NCBI GenBank assembly: GCA_037074765.1
Contig: JBAMDO010000578.1
Coordinates: forward strand, 1 to 64,000
DNA length: 64,000 nucleotides
Reading direction: 5' to 3'
From: Mansonella perstans
Taxonomy: Eukaryota > Nematoda > Chromadorea > Rhabditida > Onchocercidae
The translations under genes were made by a program, and so were the position numbers. This document shows positions 43,501 to 55,500 of the stretch, piece after piece (the first letter of the stretch is position 1; every line of letters starts with the position of its first letter). The notes under the pieces were generated by a model, which saw only the letters and a program-made list of their open reading frames with translations, searched no databases and had not been told where the DNA came from.

Positions 43501-46500
43501 TTACTGAAGAAAAAGAGATGGAGAAAATTAAGGAGGCGGAAGTCACACTTGATTTGGGAAAAGATCTCGAAGATGAAGGCATCTCAGGCCCGCCGAAGTA
43601 TCGGTTCCCTTAGAGAAAAAACCGAAGAAGCCAAAGGATGAAGGCGTTGAGAAAAAGGCGCTGAAACCGAAAGAAAAGATGGTTAAAGAAAAAGTAGTGG
43701 AAGAAATTCACGAAACGGAAGCTATATTACGTTTGGAAAAATGTTCCGAAGATGAACCTGTTGAGGTATCCGTTGTCAATGTGGTTTCCGATTCCACCCA
43801 AGCATCAATTCGCTTAACAAAGGAGCCAAAGATGCCAAAGGATGAAATTGTTGAGGAGAAAGTGGTAAAACCAAAGAAGGCAATTACTGAAGAAAAAGAG
43901 ATGGAGAAAATTAAGGAGGCGGAAGTCACACTTGATTTGGGAAAAGATCTCGAAGATGAAGGCATCTCAGGCCCAGCCGAAGCATCGGTTCCCTTACAGA
44001 AGAAACCGAAGAAGCCAAAGGATGAAGGCGTTGAGAAAAAGGCGCTGAAACCGAAAGAAAAGATGGTTAAAGAAAAAGTAGTGGAAGAAATTCACGAAAC
44101 GGAAGCTATATTACGTTTGGAAAAATGTTCCGAAGATGAACCTGTTGAGGTATCCGTTGTCAATGTGGTTTCCGATTCCACCCAAGCATCAATTCGCTTA
44201 ACAAAGGACCAAAGATGCCAAAGGATGAAATTGTTGAGGAGAAAGTGGTAAACCAAAGAAGGCAATTACTGAAGAAAAAGAGATGGAGAAAATTAAGGAG
44301 GCGGAAGTCACACTTGATTTGGGAAAAGATCTCGAAGATGAAGGCATCTCAGGCCCGCCGAAGCATCGGTTCCCTTAGAGAAAAACCGAAGAAGCCAAAG
44401 GATGAAGGCGTTGAGAAAAAGGCGCTGAAACCGAAAGAAAAGATGGTTAAAGAAAAAGTAGTGGAAGAAATTCACGAAACGGAAGCTATATTACGTTTGG
44501 AAAAATGTTCCGAAGATGAACCTGTTGAGGTATCCGTTGTCAATGTGGTTTCCGATTCCACCCAAGCATCAGTTCGCTTAACAAAGGAGCCAAAGATGCC
44601 AAAGGATGAAATTGTTGAGGAGAAAGTGGTAAAACCAAAGAAGGCAATTACTGAAGAAAAAGAGATGGAGAAAATTAAGGAGGCGGAAGTCACACTTGAT
44701 TTGGGAAAAGATCTCGAAGATGAAGGCATCTCAGGCCCAGCCGAAGCATCGGTTCCCTTACAGAAGAAACCGAAGAAGCCAAAGGATGAAGGCGTTGAGA
44801 AAAAGGCGCTGAAACCGAAAGAAAAGATGGTTAAAGAAAAAGTAGTGGAAGAAATTCACGAAACGGAAGCTATATTACGTTTGGAAAAATGTTCCGAAGA
44901 TGAACCTGTTGAGGTATCCGTTGTCAATGTGGTTTCCGATTCCACCCAAGCATCAATTCGCTTAACAAAGGAACCAAAGATGCCAAAGGATGAAATTGTT
45001 GAGGAGAAAGTGGTAAAACCAAAGAAGGCAATTACTGAAGAAAAAGAGATGGAGAAAATTAAGGAGGCGGAAGTCACACTTGATTTGGGAAAAGATCTCG
45101 AAGATGAAGGCATCTCAGGCCCAGCCGAAGCATCGGTTCCCTTACAGAAGAAACCGAAGAAGCCAAAGGATGAAGGCGTTGAGAAAAAGGCGCTGAAACC
45201 GAAAGAAAAGATGGTTAAAGAAAAAGTAGTGGAAGAAATTCACGAAACGGAAGCTATATTACGTTTGGAAAAATGTTCCGAAGATGAACCTGTTGAGGTA
45301 TCCGTTGTCAATGTGGTTTCCGATTCCACCCAAGCATCAATTCGCTTAACAAAGGAGCCAAAGATGCCAAAGGATGAAATTGTTGAGGAGAAAGTGGTAA
45401 AGCCAAAGAAGGCAATTACTGAAGAAAAAGAGATGGAGAAAATTAAGGAGGCGGAAGTCACACTTGATTTGGGAAAAGATCTCGAAGATGAAGGCATCTC
45501 AGGCCCCGCCGAAGTATCGGTTCCCTTAGAGAAAAACCGAAGAAGCCAAAGGATGAAGGCGTTGAGAAAAAGGCGCTGAAACCGAAAGAAAAGATGGTTA
45601 AAGAAAAAGTAGTGGAAGAAATTCACGAAACGGAAGCTATATTACGTTTGGAAAAATGTTCCGAAGATGAACCTGTTGAGGTATCCGTTGTCAATGTGGT
45701 TTCCGATTCCACCCAAGCATCAATTCGCTTAACAAAGGAACCAAAGATGCCAAAGGATGAAATGTTGAGGAGAAAGTGGTAAAACCAAAGAAGGCAATTA
45801 CTGAAGAAAAAGAGATGGAGAAAATTAAGGAGCGGAAGTCACACTTGATTTGGGAAAAGATCTCGAAGATGAAGGCATCTCAGGCCCGCCGAAGCATCGG
45901 TTCCCTTAGAGAAGAAACCGAAGAAGCAAAGGATGAAGGGTTGAGAAAAAGGCGCTGAAACCGAAAGAAAAGATGGTTAAAGAAAAAGTAGTGGAAGAAA
46001 TTCACGAAACGGAAGCTATATTACGTTTGGAAAAATGTTCCGAAGATGAACCTGTTGAGGTATCCGTTGTCAATGTGGTTTCCGATTCCACCCAAGCATC
46101 AATTCGCTTAACAAAGGAACCAAAGATGCCAAAGGATGAAATTGTTGAGAAGAAATTGGTAAAGCCAAAGAAGGCAATTACTGAAGAAAAGGAGATGGAG
46201 AAAATTAAGGAGACGGAAGTCACACCTGATTTGGGAAAAGATCTCGAAGATGAAGGCATCTCAGGCCCGGCCGAAGCATCGGTTCCCCTAGAGAAGAAAC
46301 CGAAGAAGCCAAAGGATGAAAGTGTTGAGAAGAAAATGGTAAAGCCAAAGATGGAGAAAATTAAGGAGATGGAAGTCACACCTGATTTGGGAAAAGATCT
46401 CGAAGATGAAGGCATCTCAGGCCCGGCCGAAGCATCGGTTCCCCTAGAGAAGAAACCGAAGAAGCCAAAGGATGAAAGTGTTGAGAAGAAAATGGTAAAG

Positions 46501-49500
46501 CCAAAGATGGAGAAAATTAAGGAGACGGAAGTCACACTTGATTTGGGAAAAGATCTCGAAGATGAAGGCATCTCAGGCCCCGCCGAAGTATCGGTTTCCT
46601 TAGAGAAGAAACCGAAGAAGCTAAAGGATGAAGGTGTTGAGAAAATGGCGCTGAAACCGAAAGAAAAGATGGTTAAAGAAAAAGTAGTGGAAGAAATTCA
46701 CAAAACGGAACCTATATTAGGTTTGGAAAAATGTTCCGAAGATGAATGTGTTGAGGTATCCGTCGTCAATGTGGTTTCCGATTCCGCCCAAGCATCGATT
46801 CGCTTGACAAAGGAGCCAAAGATGCCAAAGGATGAAATTGTTGAGAAGAAATTGGTAAAGCCAAAGAAGGCAATTACTGAAGAAAAAGAGATGGAGAAAA
46901 TTAAGGAGACGGAAGTCGAGTCATCGGTTCCTTTAGAGAAGAAACCGAAGAAGCCAAAGGATGAAAGTGTTGAGAAGAAAATGGTAAAGCCAAAGAAGGC
47001 AATTACTGAAGAAAAAGAGATGGAGAAAATTAAGGAGACGGAAGTCACACCTGATTTGGGAAAAGATCTCGAAGATGAAGGCATCTCAGGCCGGCCGAAG
47101 CATCGGTTCCCCTAGAGAAGAAACCGAAGAAGCCAAAGGATGAAAGTGTTGAGAAGAAATCGTAAAGCCAAAGAAGGCAATTACTGAAGAAAAGAGATGG
47201 AGAAAATTAAGGAGACGGAAGTCACACTTGGTTTGGGAAAAGATCTTGGAGATGAAGGCGTTTCAGGCTCGGTCGAGGCATCGGTTCCCCTAGAGAAGAA
47301 ACCGAAGAAGCCAAAGGATGAAAGTGTTGAGAAGAGAGTGGTAAAGCCAAAGAAGGCAATTACTGAAGAAAAGGAGATGGAGAAAATTAAGGAGACGGAA
47401 GTCACACTTGATTTGGGAAAAGATCTCGAAGATGAAGGCATCTCAGGCCCGGCGGAAGTATCGGTTCCCCTAGAGAAGAAACCGAAGAAGCCAAAGGATG
47501 AAGGTGTTGAGAAAAAGGCGCTGAAACCGAAAGAAAAGATGGTTAAAGAAAAAGTAGTGGAAGAAATTCACGAAACGGAAGCTATATTACGTTTGGAAAA
47601 ATGTTCCGAAGATGAACCCGTTGAGGTATCCGTTGTCAATGTGGTTTCCGATTCCACCCAAGCATCGATTCGCTTGACAAAGGAGCCAAAGATGCCAAAG
47701 GATGAAATTGTTGAGAAGAAATTGGTAAAGCCAAAGAAGGCAATTACTGAAGAAAAGGAGATGGAGAAAATTAAGGAGACGGAAGTCACACCTGATTTGG
47801 GAAAAGATCTCGAAGATGAAGGCATCTCAGGCCCGGCCGAAGCATCGGTTCCCCTAGAGAAGAAACCGAAGAAGCCAAAGGATGAAAGTGTTGAGAAGAA
47901 AATGGTAAAGCCAAAGAAGGCAATTACTGAAGAAAAGGAGATGGAAAAAATTAAGGAGACGGAAGTCACACCTGATTTGGGAAAAGATCTCGAAGATGAA
48001 GGCATCTCAGGCTCGGTCGAGGCATCGGTTCCCCTAGAGAAGAAACCGAAGAAGCCAAAGGATGAAAGTGTTGAGAAGAAAATGGTAAAGCCAAAGATGG
48101 AGAAAATTAAGGAGATGGAAGTCACACCTGATTTGGGAAAAGATCTCGAAGATGAAGGCATCTCAGGCCCGGCCGAAGCATCGGTTCCCCTAGAGAAGAA
48201 ACCGAAGAAGCCAAAGGATGAAAGTGTTGAGAAGAAAATGGTAAAGCCAAAGATGGAGAAAATTAAGGAGATGGAAGTCACACCTGATTTGGGAAAAGAT
48301 CTCGAAGATGAAGGCATCTCAGGCCCCGCCGAAGTATCGGTTTCCTTAGAGAAGAAACCGAAGAAGCTAAAGGATGAAGGGTGAGAAAAAGGCGCTGAAA
48401 CCGAAAGAAAAGATGGTTAAAGAAAAAGTAGTGGAAGAAATTCACAAAACGGAACCTATATTAGGTTTGGAAAAATGTTCCGAAGATGAATGTGTTGAGG
48501 TATCCGTCGTCAATGTGGTTTCCGATTCCGCCCAAGCATCGATTCGCTTGACAAAGGAGCCAAAGATGCCAAAGGATGAAATTGTTGAGAAGAAATTGGT
48601 AAAGCCAAAGAAGGCAATTACTGAAGAAAAAGAGATGGAGAAAATTAAGGAGACGGAAGTCGAGTCATCGGTTCCTTTAGAGAAGAAACCGAAGAAGCCA
48701 AAGGATGAAAGTGTTGAGAAGAAAGTGGTAAAGCCAAAGAAGGCAATTACTGAAGAAAAGGAGATGGAGAAAATTAAGGAGACGGAAGTCACACTTGATT
48801 TGGGAAAAGATCTCGAAGATGAAGGCATCTCAGGCCCGGCGGAAGTATCGGTTCCCCTAGAGAAGAAACCGAAGAAGCCAAAGGATGAAGGTGTTGAGAA
48901 AAAGGCGCTGAAACCGAAAGAAAAGATGGTTAAAGAAAAACTAGTGGAAGAAATTCACAAAACGGAAGCTATATTATGTTTGGAAAAATGTTCCGAAGAT
49001 GAACCCGTTGAGGTATCCGTTGTCAATGTGGTTTCCGATTCCACCCAAGCATCGATTCGCTTGACAAAGGAGCCAAAGATGCCAAAGGATGAAATTGTTG
49101 AGAAGAAATTGGTAAAGCCAAAGAAGGCAATTACTGAAGAAAAGGAGATGGAGAAAATTAAGGAGACGGAAGTCACACCTGATTTGGGAAAAGATCTCGA
49201 AGATGAAGGCATCTCAGGCCCGGCCGAAGCATCGGTTCCCCTAGAGAAGAAACCGAAGAAGCCAAAGGATGAAAGTGTTGAGAAGAAAGTCGTAAAGCCA
49301 AAGAAGGCAATTACTGAAGAAAAAGAGATGGAGAAAATTAAGGAGACGGAAGTCACACCTGATTTGGGAAAAGATCTCGAAGATGAAGGCATCTCAGGCC
49401 CGGCCGAAGCATCGGTTCCCCTAGAGAAGAAACCGAAGAAGCCAAAGGATGAAAGTGTTGAGAAGAAAGTCGTAAAGCCAAAGAAGGCAATTACTGAAGA

Positions 49501-52500
49501 AAAAGAGATGGAGAAAATTAAGGAGACGGAAGTCACACTTGGTTTGGGAAAAGATCTTGGAGATGAAGGCGTTTCAGGCTCGGTCGAGGCATCGGTTCCC
49601 CTAGAGAAGAAACCGAAGAAGCCAAAGGATGAAAGTGTTGAGAAGGAAGTCGTAAAGCCAAAGAAGGCAATTACTGAAGAAAAAGAGATGGAGAAAATTA
49701 AGGAGACGGAAGTCACACCTGATTTGGGAAAAGATCTCGAAGATGAAGGCATCTCAGGCCCGGCCGAAGCATCGGTTCCCCTAGAGAAGAAACCGAAGAA
49801 GCCAAAGGATGAAAGTGTTGAGAAGAAAATGGTAAAGCCAAAGAAGGCAATTACTGAAGAAAAAGAGATGGAGAAAATTAAGGAGACGGAAGTCACACTT
49901 GGTTTGGGAAAAGATCTTGGAGATGAAGGCGTTTCAGGCTCGGTCGAGGCATCGGTTCCCCTAGAGAAGAAACCGAAGAAGCCAAAGGATGAAAGTGTTG
50001 AGAAGAAAATGGTAAAGCCAAAGATGGAGAAAATTAAGGAGATGGAAGTCACACCTGATTTGGGAAAAGATTTCGAAGATGAAGGCATCTCAGGCCCGGC
50101 CGAAGCATCGGTTCCGCTAGAGAAGAAACCGAAGAAGCCAAAGGATGAAAGTGTTGAGAAGAAAATGGTAAAGCCAAAGAAGGCAATTACTGAAGAAAAA
50201 GAGATGGAGAAAATTAAGGAGACGGAAGTCACACCTGATTTGGGAAAAGATCTCGAAGATGAAGGCATCTCAGGCCCGGCCGAAGCATCGGTTCCGCTAG
50301 AGAAGAAACCGAAGAAGCCAAAGGATGAAAGTGTTGAGAAGAAAATGGTAAAGCCAAAGAAGGCAATTACTGAAGAAAAAGAGATGGAGAAAATTAAGGA
50401 GACGGAGGTCACACCTGATTTGGGAAAAGATCTCGAAGATGAAGGCATCTCAGGCCCGGCCGAAGCATCGGTTCCGCTAGAGAAGAAACCGAAGAAGCCA
50501 AAGGATGAAGGTGTTGAGAAAAAGGCGCTGAAACCGAAAGAAAAGATGGTTAAAGAAAAACTAGTGGAAGAAATTCACAAAACGGAAGCTATATTATGTT
50601 TGGAAAAATGTTCCGAAGATGAATGTTGAGGTATCCGTCGTCAATGTGGTTTCCGATTCACCCAAGCATCGATTCGCTGGACAAAGGAAGGCCAAAGGAT
50701 GCCAAAGGATGAAATGTTGTTGAGAAGAAAATTGGTAAAGCAAAGGAAGGCAATTACTGAAGAAAAGGAGATGAGAAAATTAAGAGACGGAAGTCACACT
50801 GATTTGGGAAAAGATCTCGAAAGATGAAGGCTTTTCAGGCTCCGGTCGGGGCATCGGTTCCCCTAGAGAAGAAACCGAAGAAGCCAAAGGATGAAATTGT
50901 TGAGAAGAAATTGGTAAAGCCAAAGAAGGCAATTACTGAAGAAAAGGAGATGGAGAAAATTAAGGAGACGGAAGTCACACCTGATTTGGGAAAAGATCTC
51001 GAAGATGAAGGCATCTCAGGCCCGCCGAAGCATCGGTTCCCCTAGAGAAGAAACCGAAGAAGCCAAAGGATGAAAGTGTTGAGAAGAAAATGGTAAAGCC
51101 AAAGAAGGCAATTACTGAAGAAAAAGAGATGGAGAAAATTAAGGAGACGGAAGTCACACTTGGTTTGGGAAAAGATCTTGGAGATGAAGGCGTTTCAGGC
51201 TCGGTCGAGCATCGGTTCCCCTAGAGAAGAAACCGAAGAAGCCAAAGGATGAAAGTGTTGAGAAGAAAGTCGTAAAGCAAAGAAGGCAATTACTGAAGAA
51301 AAAGAGATGGAGAAAATTAAGGAGACGGAAGTCACACTTGGTTTGGGAAAAGATCTCGAAGATGAAGGCATCTCAGGCCCGGCCGAAGCATCGGTTCCCC
51401 TAGAGAAGAAACCGAAGAAGCCAAAGGATGAAAGTGTTGAGAAGAAAATGGTAAAGCCAAAGAAGGCAATTACTGAAGAAAAAGAGATGGAGAAAATTAA
51501 GGAGACGGAGGTCACACCTGATTTGGGAAAAGATCTCGAAGATGAAGGCATCTCAGGCCCGGCCGAAGCATCGGTTCCGCTAGAGAAGAAACCGAAGAAG
51601 CCAAAGGATGAAGGTGTTGAGAAAAAGGCGCTGAAACCGAAAGAAAAGATGGTTAAAGAAAAACTAGTGGAAGAAATTCACAAAACGGAAGCTATATTAT
51701 GTTTGGAAAAATGTTCCGAAGATGAACCCGTTGAGGTATCCGTTGTCAATGTGGTTTCCGATTCCACCCAAACATCGATTCGCTTGACAAAGGAGCCAAA
51801 GATGCCAAAGGATGAAATTGTTGAGAAGAAATTGGTAAAGCCAAAGAAGGCAATTACTGAAGAAAAGGAGATGGAGAAAATTAAGGAGACGGAAGTCACA
51901 CTTGGTTTGGGAAAAGATCTTGGAGATGAAGGCGTTTCAGGCTCGGTCGAGGCATCGGTTCCCTAGAGAAGAAACCGAAGAAGCCAAAGGATGAAAGTGT
52001 TGAGAAGGAAGTCGTAAAGCCAAAGAAGGCAATTACTGAAGAAAAAGAGATGGAGAAAATTAAGGAGACGGAAGTCACACCTGATTTGGGAAAAGATCTC
52101 GAAGATGAAGGCATCTCAGGCCCGGCCGAAGCATCGGTTCCCCTAGAGAAGAAACCGAAGAAGCCAAAGGATGAAAGTGTTGAGAAGAAAATGGTAAAGC
52201 CAAAGAAGCAATTACTGAAGAAAAAGAGATGGAGAAAATTAAGGAGACGGAAGTCACACTTGATTTGGGAAAAGATCTGGAGATGAAGGCGTTTCAGGCT
52301 CGGTCGAGGCATCGGTTCCCCTAGAGAAGAAACCGAAGAAGCCAAAGGATGAAAGTGTTGAGAAGAAAGTCGTAAAGCCAAAGAAGGCAATTGCTGAAGA
52401 AAAAGAGATGGAGAAAATTAAGGAGACGGAAGTCACACTTGGTTTGGGAAAAGATCTCGAAGATGAAGGCATCTCAGGCCCGGCCGAAGCATCGGTTCCG

Positions 52501-55500
52501 CTAGAGAAGAAACCGAAGAAGCCAAAGGATGAAAGTGTTGAGAAGAAAATGGTAAAGCCAAAGAAGGCAATTACTGAAGAAAAAGAGATGGAGAAAATTA
52601 AGGAGACGGAAGTCACACCTGATTTGGGAAAAGATCTCGAAGATGAAGGCATCTCAGGCCCGGCCGAAGCATCGGTTCCCCTAGAGAAGAAACCGAAGAA
52701 GCCAAAGGATGAAAGTGTTGAGAAGAAAATGGTAAAGCCAAAGAAGGCAATTACTGAAGAAAAAGAGATGGAGAAAATTAAGATTGTGGAGGCAATAGTT
52801 TCGTTCACTGTCGAGAAAACACCGGAACATGGTGTTGCGGATATGTTGCCCATATCAGCTTTTAGTTGTTCTAGCTTTTCTGTATATCTTCGTGAATTAC
52901 GAAAATCTGTTAGAGATACGAAGGAGCGAATAGATAGACCGGAAGAGTTGGGTATGCCGAGAGGTAAACATTTAGAAGAAATTCCTATTGAGACAGTTTC
53001 CGTCTGCTTTGAGTTTACAAAGCAAAGAACTCAAAAAATCGGTGTATGCGCTATTTTTAATTCTGAACGTCCAACGGAACAAATTGAGCTTTCTGAAGAA
53101 ATAATCCGGCCAAGTCGGCATGGTGAAGCTATTAAGTTGTTAACGTTCTGTGAAAAGTGCTCTACGTGCGCTTCCTTTTCTTTAGCTGGGAAAACTGAAA
53201 ATATAGATAGAACTGAAATGACGAGGAGACGATCGAAGGAGCGCTCAAAATCTGGTTGGTTCTACGATGTTATATCTAATTTTGTGGAAGGTTTTGTGTA
53301 TTATGGATATATTATACTTTGCAGTTGTTGCCATAGAAATGCTGTATTTTTCTGACTTGATCTTTGCACATTGACTTACTTAAACACTTGATATCAAATA
53401 GTTAGTTCTGGAGAATTTTCAGATATTTTCTGAATTTTTTTTTGCAGTAATAGCTGATATCGAAGTAGATGCCGGTGAGGAAATAGCGACAACGGATGCA
53501 ATTGTGGATGTATTGGCAAGCTTCGAGGGAACTCAGTTAGCTGTAGCTGAATTTGCATCTGATTTCCTTGATGTCGATGTTACATTAAATGCTTTGATGG
53601 AACAAGAATTTATTGAAATCATTGGCCCTATCTTCCATAATCAGGTATGTTTTATGGCTAGTCATTCATAAATCTCGGCTTCTTTTGAAGTGAACGAAAT
53701 AGTTCTTTTTTCCTTCAGCCATTTATAAATGTTCGCTTCCAAGTACTTGCTGCTAATTACGAAGTCAATTCAGTCAAACTTAATAAATATCTTCATATTC
53801 GTTCCGCCATCCATTGATGCATATATTTTATGATTGACTAGAAACTATAACTGTATTATAGCCTGTAATTTAAAGTTTTCCATATATTAATGCAATATAA
53901 AAATAATTATATTTGTAATCTATCATTTTAGTTTGCTTCTTTGGTGGTTCAGATGTCGACCGCAGTTGCCATCACTTCACAACTCATTGAAGAAGGTAAA
54001 GTACTTGCTGTAAATGCAAAAGTTGAGATTCTGACCTGTAGCAAACGAGGTAGAAATGCAACAGCTTAATACTAAACAAAAGAGAGCTGAATCACACGAA
54101 AATATCGGCATATAATCTTTAAATTTTTGGATTCCAAACTATCCCCACAATCACAGTTTTACCCCAAAAAAGCGACTTTGCATTTCGTATGAATGTTTGG
54201 AACGATTAACGGGTATTTTTGTTCAACCATTCCTATAGATTTCTCATAAATTTTTTATGAGTAGTATATATAGACTTCATATAATCAAAACATCTTCAGT
54301 AGGCTCCGAAGGAAATATCGCTTTATGATCATATTTCTTGCAGTGCCTAGCTATTGAATTATTACACTAAAAGTTAGCTATTTCGTAGAGGATCTATTTT
54401 AATAATACCCATATAGCTTCATTTATCATCTCTTCATTTTAGTGTCTGATGAAAGCGCAATAAAATTAGGGAGCATAGCGATTTATCGTACGATTTTCTG
54501 ATGATATTTGGTAATTTAATGTAGAAAATCAAGTTATTACTTTATATTAATCATGGACATCATTAGTGACGCAATGATAACTTAGCTACTCATAGTTAAA
54601 AAGTTGTAATTAACGGCAGATACACTAATATGCTTTTAACAGTTTATGAAGTATCTTACTTTTTTCTTATATATAATCTGTTTTTTGTTTTATAAATATC
54701 TGTAATGTTTTTCAATCCAATCCATGCAGTGAATGTTATGAGCTTGTCCTGAAAGTTTTTAATTACATCTACATAAGAAACTTTTGTTAATGAATCTGAC
54801 CGACTATTTCAACGCTTCAAAAAATATCCTGAACAAAATTCTCACTTTGATTATCATAATTTAAGTGTTTGTTTCAAAGAATAGAAAATTGCCAAATATT
54901 TTATATCAGCTGATGTGAATTCATTTCAGAAACTGAAAAGAAACTGAAAGATTTGGACAAAGAATCAGAAGAAATTGACAAGGTCACATATCTTTTCTTC
55001 TTTCAACTACGAAGTCTAGTTGTTTAAAATTTTCATTCGTTTTCGCGATAATTTGGTTCATTAAAAAAATAATTGAATTTTATAGGAAAAGAAAGAGAAG
55101 TTTAAAGATGTTGAGAAGCGAAAGAAGAAAACACCAAAAGCGCTTGTCATTCCTGCAGAAATAAGCTCTAAATATGGTGACAAGAGTACACTTCTATCCG
55201 AGACGATTATGACAACAGAAATTGCGATGAATGAAAAAAGCGAAGAAGTTGAAATATCACCGACAAAATCTGCGTCTGTTGCAATGAAGGTCAATACAGC
55301 GAAGCATTGTGAACCCGTCATTCTTCAATCATCTTCTGCAGAAAAATTCACATTCATGGATACTGAAGAGGGAACGACATTGAAATTAGATGAAGAAAAT
55401 GTCAGGAAAATAAAAACCAAAGATGAAAAGGTCGAGACTTACGAACGCGCTCGGAAGAAGCGTACTGGATTTATTCAGGCACCCGATAAAGAAATTACTG

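Noticed and set aside
33190..52780. Reading the broken array as a pseudogene
   Set aside because: Breaks are single-base losses against intact neighbours, the repeat frame is otherwise kept for about 6,500 codons, and exons on both sides are intact and in phase.
33190..52780. CRISPR array or satellite DNA
   Set aside because: Units encode protein in one frame with codon-level constraint, there are no unique spacers, and the context is a eukaryotic muscle gene.
40261..52853. Many long open frames on the - strand across the repeat array (85 to 497 residues, Ser/Phe-rich)
   Set aside because: They repeat exactly with the + strand units and are a by-product of the Lys/Glu codon pattern read backwards. 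There is no start or splice context and no domain.
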